Assembly (NCBI GenBank): GCA_035470785.1
Contig: DATIQN010000016.1
Span: forward strand, 1 to 64,000
DNA length: 64,000 bases
Reading direction: 5' to 3'
Origin: Croceibacterium_B sp035470785
GTDB lineage: Bacteria > Pseudomonadota > Alphaproteobacteria > Sphingomonadales > Sphingomonadaceae
A program made the position numbers and the translations under genes. This document shows, one piece after another, positions 17,111-25,344 of the stretch. Below the pieces are notes generated by a model that was not told the origin of the DNA, searched no databases, and saw nothing but the letters and a program-made list of their open reading frames with translations. Within the stretch, counting starts at the first letter, position 1. Each line of letters starts with the position of its first letter.

Positions 17111-17297
17111 CGAGTGCCTTGCAAAAACAGACCTGGATGAGAAGCCTGGCGAGCAGGCTGGCGTCGAGGCGCGCTAATCGGCAAGGCGGCGGTTGTCAAA
17201 GCGCCATTTCCCTTCGGAGGGAAAGCGGCGCGCAAGTGTTGCGGGCACGCCGCAGCGGGGATATGGCGCGGGCCGGTCCCCGGCTAGAAAGCACCCG

Positions 17298-19226
17298 ATG
17301 CTCCAGTTCTTCCGCAACTTCTTCAAATCCAAGTTCGGCGTGGGCTTCACGATCGTGTTCCTGATCGTGATCGCGATCGCTTTCGGGGTCGGCGATGTCG
17401 CCAGCAACAACTCAGCCAAGGTTGCCGCAGGCGACAGCGTGGCCGTGGTCGGCGACCGCAAGATCAGCGCGACGGACCTTTCACAGGCCCTGACCACCGA
17501 GCTCGACAACGAAAAACAGCAGAACCCGACGCTGACGATGGAAGGCATGCTTGCTGCTGGCGGCATGGACCGGGTGCTCGAACAGCTCCTGCAGCGGACA
17601 GCCCTGGCGGAGTACGGGCGCGAGCAAGGGCTGCGCGCCGGCAAACGGCTAGTCGACAGCGAACTGGTGCAAATGCAGGCGTTCCAGGGCCTCGACGGCA
17701 AGTTCGACCGCAAGGCGTTCCTCGCCGCGATTCGCCAGCGCGGGCTCAGCGAGGAAGCCGTCCGCAACGACATCGCCGCGGGCCTTTACGCGCGGCAGAT
17801 GCTCATCCCGGCCAACTACGCCGCGGCGGTGCCGCCCAGCATTGCCCGGCAATATGCCGTGCTACTCAAGGAACATCGCAAGGGCGCCATCGCCGTACTG
17901 CCAAGCGCCGCCTTTGCGCCCAAGGGCGATCCGAACGCGGCCCAGCTGAACGCCTACTACACCGCCCACCGCGCCGATTACCTGCGCCCCGAACGGCGCG
18001 TAATCCGCTACGTGACCTTCGGCGAGGAGGCGCTTGGCACAGTCGCCCCGCCCAGCGAGGCGCAGATCGCCGCTCGCTACCAGAAGAACGCCGCGCAGTA
18101 CCAGGCGAGGCAGACGCGCACCTTTACCCAGCTTGTCGTTCCCACCGAAACCGCCGCCAAGGCCGTCGCAGCCGAGGTCGCGGGAGGCAAGTCGCTGGCC
18201 CAGGCGGCCAGTACCAAGGGCCTTGCAACGACCACCGTCGGGCCGGTGACGAAGAGCGACTTCGCCACGCAGGCTTCGCAGGCGGTTGCCGACGCCGCCT
18301 TCGCTGCTAACAAGGGCGCTATGGTGCCACCGTCGCGCGGCGGCCTCGGCTGGTACGTCCTGCGCGTCGACGGCGTGGTAGATACCCCCGCAAAGAGCCT
18401 TGCCCAGGCACACGACGAGATCGCCAAGGCCTTGGCGGAAGAGCAGAAGAAGGCCGAGTTTGCCGATCTTGCGGCCAACGTCGAGGACAAGCTCGATAAC
18501 GGCGCGAGCCTGGCCGAAATCGCCAAGACGCTGAAGGCGCAGATTACCGACACCGCGCCGCTGACCGCCGCCGGGCAAGTCTACGGCAAGCAGGAAAGCG
18601 CGCCGCCGGTGCTCGCCAAGGCGCTCAAATCGGCGTTCGAGATGGACGCCGGTCATCCGCAGCTCGCCGAGATCGATCCGGGCAAGACCTACCTCGTCTA
18701 CGAGGCCGCCCAGATCACCCCGTCGGCGGCGGCGCCGTTGGCCGAGATCAAGGACCAGGTGGCGCTCGATTGGCGCAAGGCGCAGGGCTCGATCTCGGCC
18801 AAGGCGGCGGCGCAAAGGGTGCTCCAGCGGCTCGCCGGCGGGCAGGATCTTGCTGCGGCGCTTGCGGCGGAGAAGATTGCCCTGCCGCCCATCCAGCCGG
18901 TCGACATGGGCCGCGAAGCCTTGTCCAAGCAACCGCAGGTCCCGCCGGTGCTGGCGCTGATGTTCAGCATGGCCAAGGGAACGGTGAAACGGCTCGAGGC
19001 ACCGCAAGGCGCCGGCTGGTTCGTCGTCAAGCTCGACGATGTCTCGCTTCCGCCGATCGATCCTAACGATCCGCTCATCGGTCAGACGCAGCAGCAGCTC
19101 GCCGGGGTCTTCGGTGAGGAATATACCGAGGAGCTGGTCCACGCAGCGCAGCGTGGCGTGGGCACCAGCAAGAACCAGGCGGCGATCAACGCGGTGGCAA
19201 AGCAGCTCACCGGCCACACCGAGTAG
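17298..19226 (+). CDS. Membrane-anchored peptidyl-prolyl isomerase/foldase (PpiD-like)
   Basis: 642 residues. A short cytoplasmic start and one membrane helix (about 15-33: VGFTIVFLIVIAIAFGVGD) lead into a SurA-like N-terminal chaperone domain (about 45-200; KISATDLSQAL, RQRGLSEEAVRNDIAAGLY), then parvulin-like PpiC domains (about 260-370; ARQTRTFTQLVVPTE, GGLGWYVLRVDGV). PpiD-type proteins sit in the inner membrane beside SecYEG and help newly exported outer-membrane proteins fold, apt in a genome with many receptors. ATG at 17298 is preferred over a TTG at 17193, which would add a basic stretch before the anchor. trpE begins 14 bases after the stop, a link also seen in other sphingomonads. 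Confidence 0.9.
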   Translation: MLQFFRNFFKSKFGVGFTIVFLIVIAIAFGVGDVASNNSAKVAAGDSVAVVGDRKISATDLSQALTTELDNEKQQNPTLTMEGMLAAGGMDRVLEQLLQRTALAEYGREQGLRAGKRLVDSELVQMQAFQGLDGKFDRKAFLAAIRQRGLSEEAVRNDIAAGLYARQMLIPANYAAAVPPSIARQYAVLLKEHRKGAIAVLPSAAFAPKGDPNAAQLNAYYTAHRADYLRPERRVIRYVTFGEEALGTVAPPSEAQIAARYQKNAAQYQARQTRTFTQLVVPTETAAKAVAAEVAGGKSLAQAASTKGLATTTVGPVTKSDFATQASQAVADAAFAANKGAMVPPSRGGLGWYVLRVDGVVDTPAKSLAQAHDEIAKALAEEQKKAEFADLAANVEDKLDNGASLAEIAKTLKAQITDTAPLTAAGQVYGKQESAPPVLAKALKSAFEMDAGHPQLAEIDPGKTYLVYEAAQITPSAAAPLAEIKDQVALDWRKAQGSISAKAAAQRVLQRLAGGQDLAAALAAEKIALPPIQPVDMGREALSKQPQVPPVLALMFSMAKGTVKRLEAPQGAGWFVVKLDDVSLPPIDPNDPLIGQTQQQLAGVFGEEYTEELVHAAQRGVGTSKNQAAINAVAKQLTGHTE

Positions 19227-19240
19227 AGGCGAACAGGGCC

Positions 19241-20752
19241 TTGGCCGGCGTCCTTCCCGATAACGACGCCGCCGCGCGCCGGCAGCTCGCAGCCGGCCGC
19301 CCGGCGCTGGTCTGGCGTCGCCTCGTCGCCGACACCGAAACCCCGGTCGGCGCGGCGCTCAAGCTGATCGAGCCGGAGCGCGGCGATTTCCTCCTCGAAT
19401 CGGTCGAAGGCGGCGAAGTCCGTGGGCGCTACAGCCTGCTCGGCCTCGCGCCCGACCTGGTGTTCCGCACGGCCGGCCATGCCTGCGAGATCAATCGCGC
19501 GTGGAGCCACGACCGCACAGCCTTTGCCGCCCTTCCTGGCGATTCGCTCGCCGAGTTGCGCGCGCTGGTCGACTCCTGCCGGATCGAGGTGCCCGACAAT
19601 CTGCCGCCGATCGCCTGCCTGGTCGGTTATTTCGGTTACGAGACGGTCGGCCTGGTTGAGAAGCTGCCGCGCGCGCCGCAAAGCGCTCTGGCGCTTCCCG
19701 ACATGCTGTTCGTGCGCCCAACGACGATCCTGGTGTTTGACAACTTGTCCGACGAACTGTTCTGCATAGCCCCGCTGTGGGCAGATGGCACCGATCCTGA
19801 CCGCGCGATCGAGGCGGCCGGCGAGCGGATCGACAGCGCCTTGCGCGCGCTCGGCAGCGCGGTCCCGGCGAGCAAGCGGACGGCCGACCTGCCCGAGCTC
19901 GCCCTCACGCCGGTCATGCACGCGGGCCAGTACCGCGACATGGTGCTCAAGGCGAAGGACTACATCACCGCCGGCGACGTGTTCCAGGTCGTGCTGGCGC
20001 AGCGCTTCACCTGCCCGTTCCCGCTGCCCCCGTTCGCGCTGTACCGCGCGCTCAGGAGGGTAAATCCCTCACCGTTCCTCTACTTCCTCGACCTGCCTGG
20101 CTTCGCGGTGGTCGGCTCGAGCCCCGAGATCCTCGTCCGCGTGCGCGGCGGCGAAGTGACGATCCGCCCGATCGCCGGCACCCGCCCGCGCGGCGCCACG
20201 CGCGAGGAAGACGAGGCAGCGGAGAAAAGCCTGCTCGCCGATCCCAAGGAATGCGCCGAGCACCTGATGCTGCTCGACCTCGGCCGCAACGACGTCGGCC
20301 GTGTCGCCGCCGCCGACAGCGTCGAAGTCACCGCGAGCTTCACGGTAGAACGCTACAGCCACGTGATGCACATCGTCAGCAACGTCGTCGGCAAGCTCGC
20401 CCCCGACAAGGACGCGCTAGACGCGTTGTTCGCTGGTTTTCCCGCCGGGACCGTCTCGGGCGCCCCTAAGGTCCGCGCCTGCGAGGTCATCGCCGAGCTC
20501 GAACCCGAAACCCGCGGGCCCTACGCCGGCGGCGTCGGCTACTTCGCGCCCGACGGCTCGGTCGACAGCTGCATCGTTCTGCGCACCGCGGTCGTGAAGG
20601 ACGGTGTCATGCACGTGCAGGCCGGCGCCGGCATCGTCGCCGACAGCGACCCCGCCTATGAGCAGCGCGAGTGCGAGGCTAAAGCAAGGGCGCTGATTGA
20701 AGCGGCGCGTGAGGCCGTGCGCGTTGCGGGCGAGCCCGGTTTCGGGCAGTAG
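19241..20752 (+). CDS. trpE: Anthranilate synthase component I
   Basis: 503 residues. The chorismate-binding domain fills the C-terminal two-thirds with the usual motifs: FQVVLAQRFT, GSSPEILVRV, RPIAGTRPRGATREED, LLDLGRNDVGRVA, FAGFPAGTVSGAPKVRACE and GGVGYFAPDGSVDSCI. The N-terminus carries the tryptophan-binding type sequence DFLLESVEGGEVRGRYSLLG (the LLES motif for feedback inhibition). It forms anthranilate from chorismate with ammonia from TrpG. The start is a TTG at 19241, with GAGG about 12 bases upstream; no ATG or GTG fits the family start. Only 11 bases separate it from trpG. Confidence 0.96.
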   Translation: MAGVLPDNDAAARRQLAAGRPALVWRRLVADTETPVGAALKLIEPERGDFLLESVEGGEVRGRYSLLGLAPDLVFRTAGHACEINRAWSHDRTAFAALPGDSLAELRALVDSCRIEVPDNLPPIACLVGYFGYETVGLVEKLPRAPQSALALPDMLFVRPTTILVFDNLSDELFCIAPLWADGTDPDRAIEAAGERIDSALRALGSAVPASKRTADLPELALTPVMHAGQYRDMVLKAKDYITAGDVFQVVLAQRFTCPFPLPPFALYRALRRVNPSPFLYFLDLPGFAVVGSSPEILVRVRGGEVTIRPIAGTRPRGATREEDEAAEKSLLADPKECAEHLMLLDLGRNDVGRVAAADSVEVTASFTVERYSHVMHIVSNVVGKLAPDKDALDALFAGFPAGTVSGAPKVRACEVIAELEPETRGPYAGGVGYFAPDGSVDSCIVLRTAVVKDGVMHVQAGAGIVADSDPAYEQRECEAKARALIEAAREAVRVAGEPGFGQ

Positions 20753-20761
20753 GCCGCGCAA

Positions 20762-21361
20762 ATGATCCTCGTCATCGACAACTACGACAGCTTCACCTTC
20801 AACCTGGTCCATTACCTGATGGAGCTGGGCGCCGAGGTGAAGGTCGTGCGCAACGATGCGATCTCGGCGAGCGAGGCCATCGCCAGCAACGCTGCGGGCT
20901 TCCTGATTTCACCGGGACCGTGTACGCCGAACGAAGCGGGAGTGAGCCTCGACCTTGTTGCAGCCTGCGCGGACGCGGCAAGGCCGCTGCTGGGCGTGTG
21001 TCTGGGACACCAGGCCATCGGTCAGCACTTCGGCGGCCACGTCGTGCGCGGCGGGCTGATGCACGGCAAGACGAGCATGGTCGATCATGACGGCACCGGC
21101 GTCTTCGCCGGGCTCCCCTCGCCTTTCACCGCAACGCGCTATCACTCGCTGATCGTCGAGGACATTCCGCCAAGCCTGATCGTCAACGCGACGAGCGAGA
21201 CGCCGGGGCTCGACGGCACCAGCGTGATGGGCTTCCGCCACGAGACGCTGCCGATCCACGGGGTGCAGTTCCACCCGGAGAGCATCGCCACCCAGTACGG
21301 GCACGAGTTGCTGGCCAACTTCCTGCGCATCTGCGGCGTCCCAGCCAAGCAACCGGCATGA
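20762..21361 (+). CDS. trpG: Anthranilate synthase component II (glutamine amidotransferase)
   Basis: 199 residues, class I glutamine amidotransferase: oxyanion region LISPGPCTPNEAG, nucleophile in LLGVCLGHQAIG, and the His-Glu pair in VQFHPESIATQYG. It releases ammonia from glutamine for TrpE; the same subunit may serve PabB in folate synthesis. The stop overlaps the trpD start as ATGA, so the two are probably translated together. Confidence 0.96.
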   Translation: MILVIDNYDSFTFNLVHYLMELGAEVKVVRNDAISASEAIASNAAGFLISPGPCTPNEAGVSLDLVAACADAARPLLGVCLGHQAIGQHFGGHVVRGGLMHGKTSMVDHDGTGVFAGLPSPFTATRYHSLIVEDIPPSLIVNATSETPGLDGTSVMGFRHETLPIHGVQFHPESIATQYGHELLANFLRICGVPAKQPA

Positions 21362-22350
21362 CCGTCCTCCCCGAGGTCGAGCCGCACCTCACCGAAGAGA
21401 TGGCCGAGGAAGTCTTCGGCCTGATGCTCGACGGCAAGGTCAGCGACGACGACATCGCCCGCTTCCTGATCGAACTGTCCGATCGCGGCGAGACCGCCGC
21501 CGAAATAACCGGCGCGGCGCGTGCGCTGCGCGCCCGGCTGATCCCCATCGAAGCGCCCGACAACGCGATCGACGTCTGCGGTACCGGAGGCGACGGCCAC
21601 CACACCCTGAACGTCTCGACCGCGGTGAGCCTGGTGGTCGCCGCGTGCGGCGTACCGGTGGCCAAGCACGGCAACCGCGCGGCCAGCTCCAAGGCGGGCG
21701 CAGCCGACACGCTCGAAGAACTCGGGCTCGACATGGAAGCCGTCGGGCGCACCGCCGAGATGACGCTGCGCGAGATCGGCATCTGCTTCCTTTTCGCCGC
21801 CAATCACCACCCGGCGATGCGCCGCATCCAACCGATCCGCCGGCGCATCGGGCGTCGGACGATCTTCAACCTGATGGGCCCGCTGTCGAACCCCGCGCAC
21901 GTCCAGAACCAGCTGATCGGCATTGCCCGCCCGGCCTACGTGCCGATCTACGCCGATGCGATGGCGCGGCTCGGGACGCGCCGCTCGTTCATCGTCTCGG
22001 GCGATGAAGGCCTCGACGAGCTGAGCCTCGCCGGCGGTAACGAGCTGGCCGAAGTGGTCGATCACGATTTCGAGATGCACCGCGTCGACGCGTCGCAGGC
22101 CGGCCTTCCGCACGCGCCGATCGAGGCCATCCGTGGCGGCGATGCCGCGCACAACGCGGCCGCGCTCAGGGCGTTGCTGCTCGGCGAGCCGGGCGCCTAT
22201 CGCGATGCGGTGCTATTCAACGCCGCCGGCGCGCTTATGGTCGCAGGCGAAGTGAACAGCTGGGCCGACGGCGTCGAGGAAGCCGCCGAAGCTCTCGACA
22301 AGGGGCTTGCCAAGACGCTGCTGGATTGCTGGATTGCCGTGGCAAAATAA
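21358..22350 (+). CDS. trpD: Anthranilate phosphoribosyltransferase
   Basis: 330 residues, the standard size. Phosphoribosyl pyrophosphate site DVCGTGGDGHHTLNVSTA, anthranilate site VAKHGNRAASSKAGAADTLEELG, and HPAMRRIQPIRRRIGRRTIFNLMGPLSNP split across the glycosyltransferase family 3 fold. It couples anthranilate to PRPP in tryptophan synthesis. In many relatives trpC (and then moaC) follows at once; here a YceI gene comes after 76 bases and no trpC is in the window. Confidence 0.97.
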   Translation: MTVLPEVEPHLTEEMAEEVFGLMLDGKVSDDDIARFLIELSDRGETAAEITGAARALRARLIPIEAPDNAIDVCGTGGDGHHTLNVSTAVSLVVAACGVPVAKHGNRAASSKAGAADTLEELGLDMEAVGRTAEMTLREIGICFLFAANHHPAMRRIQPIRRRIGRRTIFNLMGPLSNPAHVQNQLIGIARPAYVPIYADAMARLGTRRSFIVSGDEGLDELSLAGGNELAEVVDHDFEMHRVDASQAGLPHAPIEAIRGGDAAHNAAALRALLLGEPGAYRDAVLFNAAGALMVAGEVNSWADGVEEAAEALDKGLAKTLLDCWIAVAK

Positions 22351-22426
22351 GCGCCTGTTCGCGGTGGACTTTGTCAATCGAAACGCCCAAAATCACCGAC
22401 GACATTTCTCAAGGGAGGGTTCTACC

Positions 22427-23056
22427 ATGCGTAAATCGTTTCTAGCCATCGTGGCCGCCGGCGCCGCCGCGCTCACGTTCGGTGCGCTTCACGCGCAGCA
22501 GGGCGGCCCGCCGCCGAAGCTCGGCACGCATGATGCCAAGCTGGTCACCGCTGGGACGTACAAGGCCGATCCCAACCACACGCAGATTCTCTACACTTAC
22601 GGCCACCTCGGCCTGACCAGCAATATGGGCCTGCTGTCGGGCGCGAACGGCACTCTGACGCTCGATCCCAAGGCTCCGAGCGGCGCCAAGCTCTCGGTCG
22701 ACGTGCCGGTCAACACGATTCACACGACGATCGCCGCGCTCGACAAGGAGCTGGTCGGGCCGATGTTCTTCGATGCCGACAAGTTCCCGACGGCGCACTT
22801 CGAATCGACCAGCGTCAGCGCCAAGGGCGACAACGCGACGATCAACGGCAATCTGACGATTCACGGCGTGACCAAGCCGGCGACGATCCATGCGACGTTT
22901 GCCGCCGCGGGCGTGAATCCGATGTCGAAGAAGAACACCATCGCCTTCAGCGGTACCGCGACCGTGAATCGCGCGGCGTTCGGGCTCGGCATGGCCGTGC
23001 CGATGGTCGCCGACCAGGTGGACCTCAAGATCACCGCGGCGTTCGAAAAGCAGTAA
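22427..23056 (+). CDS. YceI-family periplasmic lipid-binding protein
   Basis: 209 residues. Signal peptide (1-22, ending GALHAQ) and a YceI lipocalin-like beta barrel: YKADPNHTQILYTYGHLGLTS, the LSVDVPVNTIHT strand, FFDADKFPTAHFES and GNLTIHGVTKPATI. YceI proteins bind isoprenoid-type lipids and are secreted to the periplasm. The ATG at 22427 follows AAGGGAGG; an upstream extension of 40 residues overlaps the end of trpD and is not used. It ends at a terminator, so it forms the tail of the trp unit or its own. Confidence 0.92.
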   Translation: MRKSFLAIVAAGAAALTFGALHAQQGGPPPKLGTHDAKLVTAGTYKADPNHTQILYTYGHLGLTSNMGLLSGANGTLTLDPKAPSGAKLSVDVPVNTIHTTIAALDKELVGPMFFDADKFPTAHFESTSVSAKGDNATINGNLTIHGVTKPATIHATFAAAGVNPMSKKNTIAFSGTATVNRAAFGLGMAVPMVADQVDLKITAAFEKQ

Positions 23057-23065
23057 GCGTTGCGA

Positions 23066-23089
23066 GGGCGGCGCTTTCGGGCGCCGCCC
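23066..23089 (+). terminator. Terminator hairpin after the YceI gene
   Basis: Perfect 9-bp stem GGGCGGCGC/GCGCCGCCC with a TTTCGG loop, 9 bases after the stop; the downstream sequence is TTCCCGCTGGATTTCTT, so the T run is weak. It separates the trp genes from the leu leader. Confidence 0.7.
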
Positions 23090-23131
23090 TTCCCGCTGGA
23101 TTTCTTAACCATCCTCGCCTATCTAACCCGA

Positions 23132-23179
23132 ATGGACCGCCGCGAGCTTATTTCGCTGCTTCGACTTACGCGCCCTTAG
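23132..23179 (+). CDS. Leucine-rich leader peptide of leuA
   Basis: A 15-codon reading frame, MDRRELISLLRLTRP, with four leucines (codons CTT, CTG, CTT, CTT) in seven consecutive positions. It ends 119 bases before leuA. No Shine-Dalgarno is visible, but a TATCTA box ends 6 bases before the ATG, which would make a leaderless mRNA. Its stop codon sits inside the first of a set of competing hairpins, as expected for a transcription-attenuation leader sensing charged tRNA-Leu. No homologue is claimed; the call rests on composition, position and RNA folding. Confidence 0.68.
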   Translation: MDRRELISLLRLTRP

Positions 23180-23274
23180 GCGCGTCACTCGGCCTGCGTG
23201 CGGCGCAGGCAGCCCGCCTAAGGGCCTCTCAAACCCAAAGTCAAAATTGCCCGCGCCAAGCTTGCTGCGCGGGC
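23168..23274 (+). promoter_or_regulatory. leuA attenuator: mutually exclusive RNA hairpins
   Basis: Four structures can be read. ACGCGCC (23168-23174) pairs with GGCGCGT (23179-23185). GCCTGCG (23192-23198) pairs with CGCAGGC (23204-23210). The block 23172-23182 is an exact 11-base complement of 23215-23225, and this pairing excludes the first hairpin. Last, GCCCGCGC (23249-23256) pairs with GCGCGGGC (23267-23274) just before the leuA start, without a T run. Ribosome stalling at the Leu codons would decide which forms. Termination versus blocked initiation cannot be told. Confidence 0.65.
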
Positions 23275-23298
23275 TGCATGCGATAAGGCTTACCTGAC

Positions 23299-24984
23299 AT
23301 GGCGATGCTCCACGACCCGAGCCGAAAGTACCGGCCCTTCCCGCAGGTGCCGCTGCCCGACCGGCAGTGGCCCAGCCGCACGATCACCCAGCCACCCCGC
23401 TGGCTCTCGACCGACCTGCGCGACGGTAACCAGGCGATCGTCGATCCTATGGACGCGGTGAAGAAGAACCGCTTCTTCGACATGCTGGTCGAGATCGGCG
23501 TGAAGGAGATCGAGATCGGCTTCCCGAGCGCGGGGCAAACCGAGTTCGACTTCATATCCGGCCTCGTCAGGTCCGGGCGCGTCCCGAATGACGTTCTCGT
23601 CCAGGTGCTGACCCAGTCGCGCAAGGACCTGATCCGTACCAGCTTCGCCAGCCTCGAAGGCGCGCGCGCGGCGATCGTCCACCTCTACAACGCGGTAAGC
23701 CCTGCCTGGCGCGAGATCGTCTTCCGCATGACGCCCGACGAAGTGCGCGAGGTCGCGGTCAATGGCGCCAAGGTACTGCGCGACGAGGCGGCGAAGCGCC
23801 CGAGCACAGACTGGCACTTCCAGTATTCGCCCGAGACGTTCTCGACAGCCGAGCTCGATTTCTCGATCTCGGTCTGCGAGGCCGTCATGGACGTACTCCA
23901 GCCAACGGCAGAGCGGCCGATCATCCTCAACCTGCCGGCGACGGTCGAGGCGGCAACGCCCAACATCTACGCTGACCAGATCGAATATTTCTGCCGCAAC
24001 CTGCCGGGCCGCGACCGTGCAGTTGTCTCGCTCCACACGCACAACGACCGCGGCACCGGCGTCGCCGCCGCGGAGCTCGGCCTGATGGCGGGCGCCGACC
24101 GCATCGAGGGCTGCCTGTTCGGCAACGGCGAGCGTACCGGGAACTGCTGCCTGGTGACCCTGGCGCTCAACATGTACACCCAGGGCATCGACCCCGGCCT
24201 CGACTTCTCCGACATCGACCGCGTCATCGAGACCGTCGAGTACTGCAACCAGATACCGGTGCACGAGCGCCATCCTTATGGCGGCGAGCTGGTCTTCACG
24301 GCGTTCTCCGGCAGCCACCAGGACGCGATCAAGAAAGGCTTCGAAGCGCAGGCCATGCGCAATGACGAGTTGTGGCGCGTGCCTTACCTGCCGATCGACC
24401 CGGCCGACCTCGGGCGCAACTACGAGGCCGTAATCCGGGTCAATTCGCAGTCCGGCAAGGGTGGCTTCGCCTGGGTTCTTGAGCAGGACCAGGGCCTCAA
24501 GCTGCCCAAGAAGCTCCAGGCGGATTTCTCCAAACACGTCCAGAGGATCGCCGACGAGCTGGGGCGCGAGCTCAACGCGGCGGACATCTGGCAAGTCTTC
24601 CGCGAAACCTACTTCGTCAAGGTGCCTAACCGGCGCTTTCGGCTGGTCGATTTCGAAGAAACCCGCGCCAGCGACGGCACCCGCCTGTTCGCCGGGACCA
24701 TCGAGGTCGACGGCAAGCCGCAAAGCGTATCAGGGCGCGGTAAGGGCCTGATTTCCTCGGTCCTGACCACGCTGCGGCAGACGTTCGGGCTCGAGCTCGA
24801 AGTGCTCGATTACAGTGAGCACGCGCTCGGCGCCGGCACAGACGCGCGCGCGGCGACGTATCTCGAATGCGCCACATCCGACGGGCGCAGGGTCTGGGGC
24901 GTGGGCATCGACGAGGACGTCGCCACCGCGAGCGTGCGGGCGATCCTGAGTGCGGCCAACTCAGCAGAGCGCGAGGCCAGCTGA
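23299..24984 (+). CDS. leuA: 2-isopropylmalate synthase (LeuA, type 2)
   Basis: 561 residues. The start (KYRPFPQVPLPDRQWPSRTI) and length mark the LeuA type 2 branch also found in actinobacteria and yeasts, rather than the 510-residue enterobacterial type. Catalytic HMGL-like TIM barrel with metal site STDLRDGNQAIVDPM and HTHNDRGTG, then the C-terminal regulatory LeuA dimer domain (about 430-555; RLFAGTIEVDGKPQSVSGRGKG). It condenses acetyl-CoA with 2-oxoisovalerate, the first step of leucine synthesis, and is usually feedback-inhibited by leucine. A leucine-rich leader and attenuator precede it. Confidence 0.97.
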   Translation: MAMLHDPSRKYRPFPQVPLPDRQWPSRTITQPPRWLSTDLRDGNQAIVDPMDAVKKNRFFDMLVEIGVKEIEIGFPSAGQTEFDFISGLVRSGRVPNDVLVQVLTQSRKDLIRTSFASLEGARAAIVHLYNAVSPAWREIVFRMTPDEVREVAVNGAKVLRDEAAKRPSTDWHFQYSPETFSTAELDFSISVCEAVMDVLQPTAERPIILNLPATVEAATPNIYADQIEYFCRNLPGRDRAVVSLHTHNDRGTGVAAAELGLMAGADRIEGCLFGNGERTGNCCLVTLALNMYTQGIDPGLDFSDIDRVIETVEYCNQIPVHERHPYGGELVFTAFSGSHQDAIKKGFEAQAMRNDELWRVPYLPIDPADLGRNYEAVIRVNSQSGKGGFAWVLEQDQGLKLPKKLQADFSKHVQRIADELGRELNAADIWQVFRETYFVKVPNRRFRLVDFEETRASDGTRLFAGTIEVDGKPQSVSGRGKGLISSVLTTLRQTFGLELEVLDYSEHALGAGTDARAATYLECATSDGRRVWGVGIDEDVATASVRAILSAANSAEREAS

Positions 24985-25344
24985 TACCGGTAAAGGCTAA
25001 GTGTTGCATGAGTCGACGGATCGAGGCTGACCGAAAATCCGGCTTGTTTTTCGGCAGCTTGGTGGATTGCCGCAGGCTCAGGCCGACGGCTTGCCGCCAA
25101 CAGCGAGACAGCCGATTCCGGACTTGCAGCGCCCCTTACTTGCCCCTGAGAAATAGTTAACCCCCTTGGAACTCCCAATCGTTGTCTGGAACAAGACGGA
25201 GCCGAGGTCGAGTCTTTGAGCAGCGGAAACGTCCAATTCGGAGGCAACATTTTCAAATTGTTGCGCCCGGGCGCGGCTGGCGCACCTGTCGAAAGCAGGC
25301 GAACCGCACTGTTGCCCGTCGCCGGCTTGCGATACGCAGACAGA
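24985..25344. other. Intergenic region between leuA and recJ
   Basis: No gene is recognised in these 360 bases. An inverted repeat with A/T-rich arms (25026-25037 with 25048-25058, one unpaired A) may terminate leuA. The recJ frame stays open back to 25216, but the extra residues do not look like RecJ. An ATG-poor, moderately AT-rich patch around 25150-25270 probably contains the recJ promoter. Confidence 0.5.

Noticed and set aside
19227..19260. trp attenuator or leader peptide before trpE
   Set aside because: Only about 14 bases separate ppiD-like and trpE; there is no space for a leader peptide or competing hairpins.
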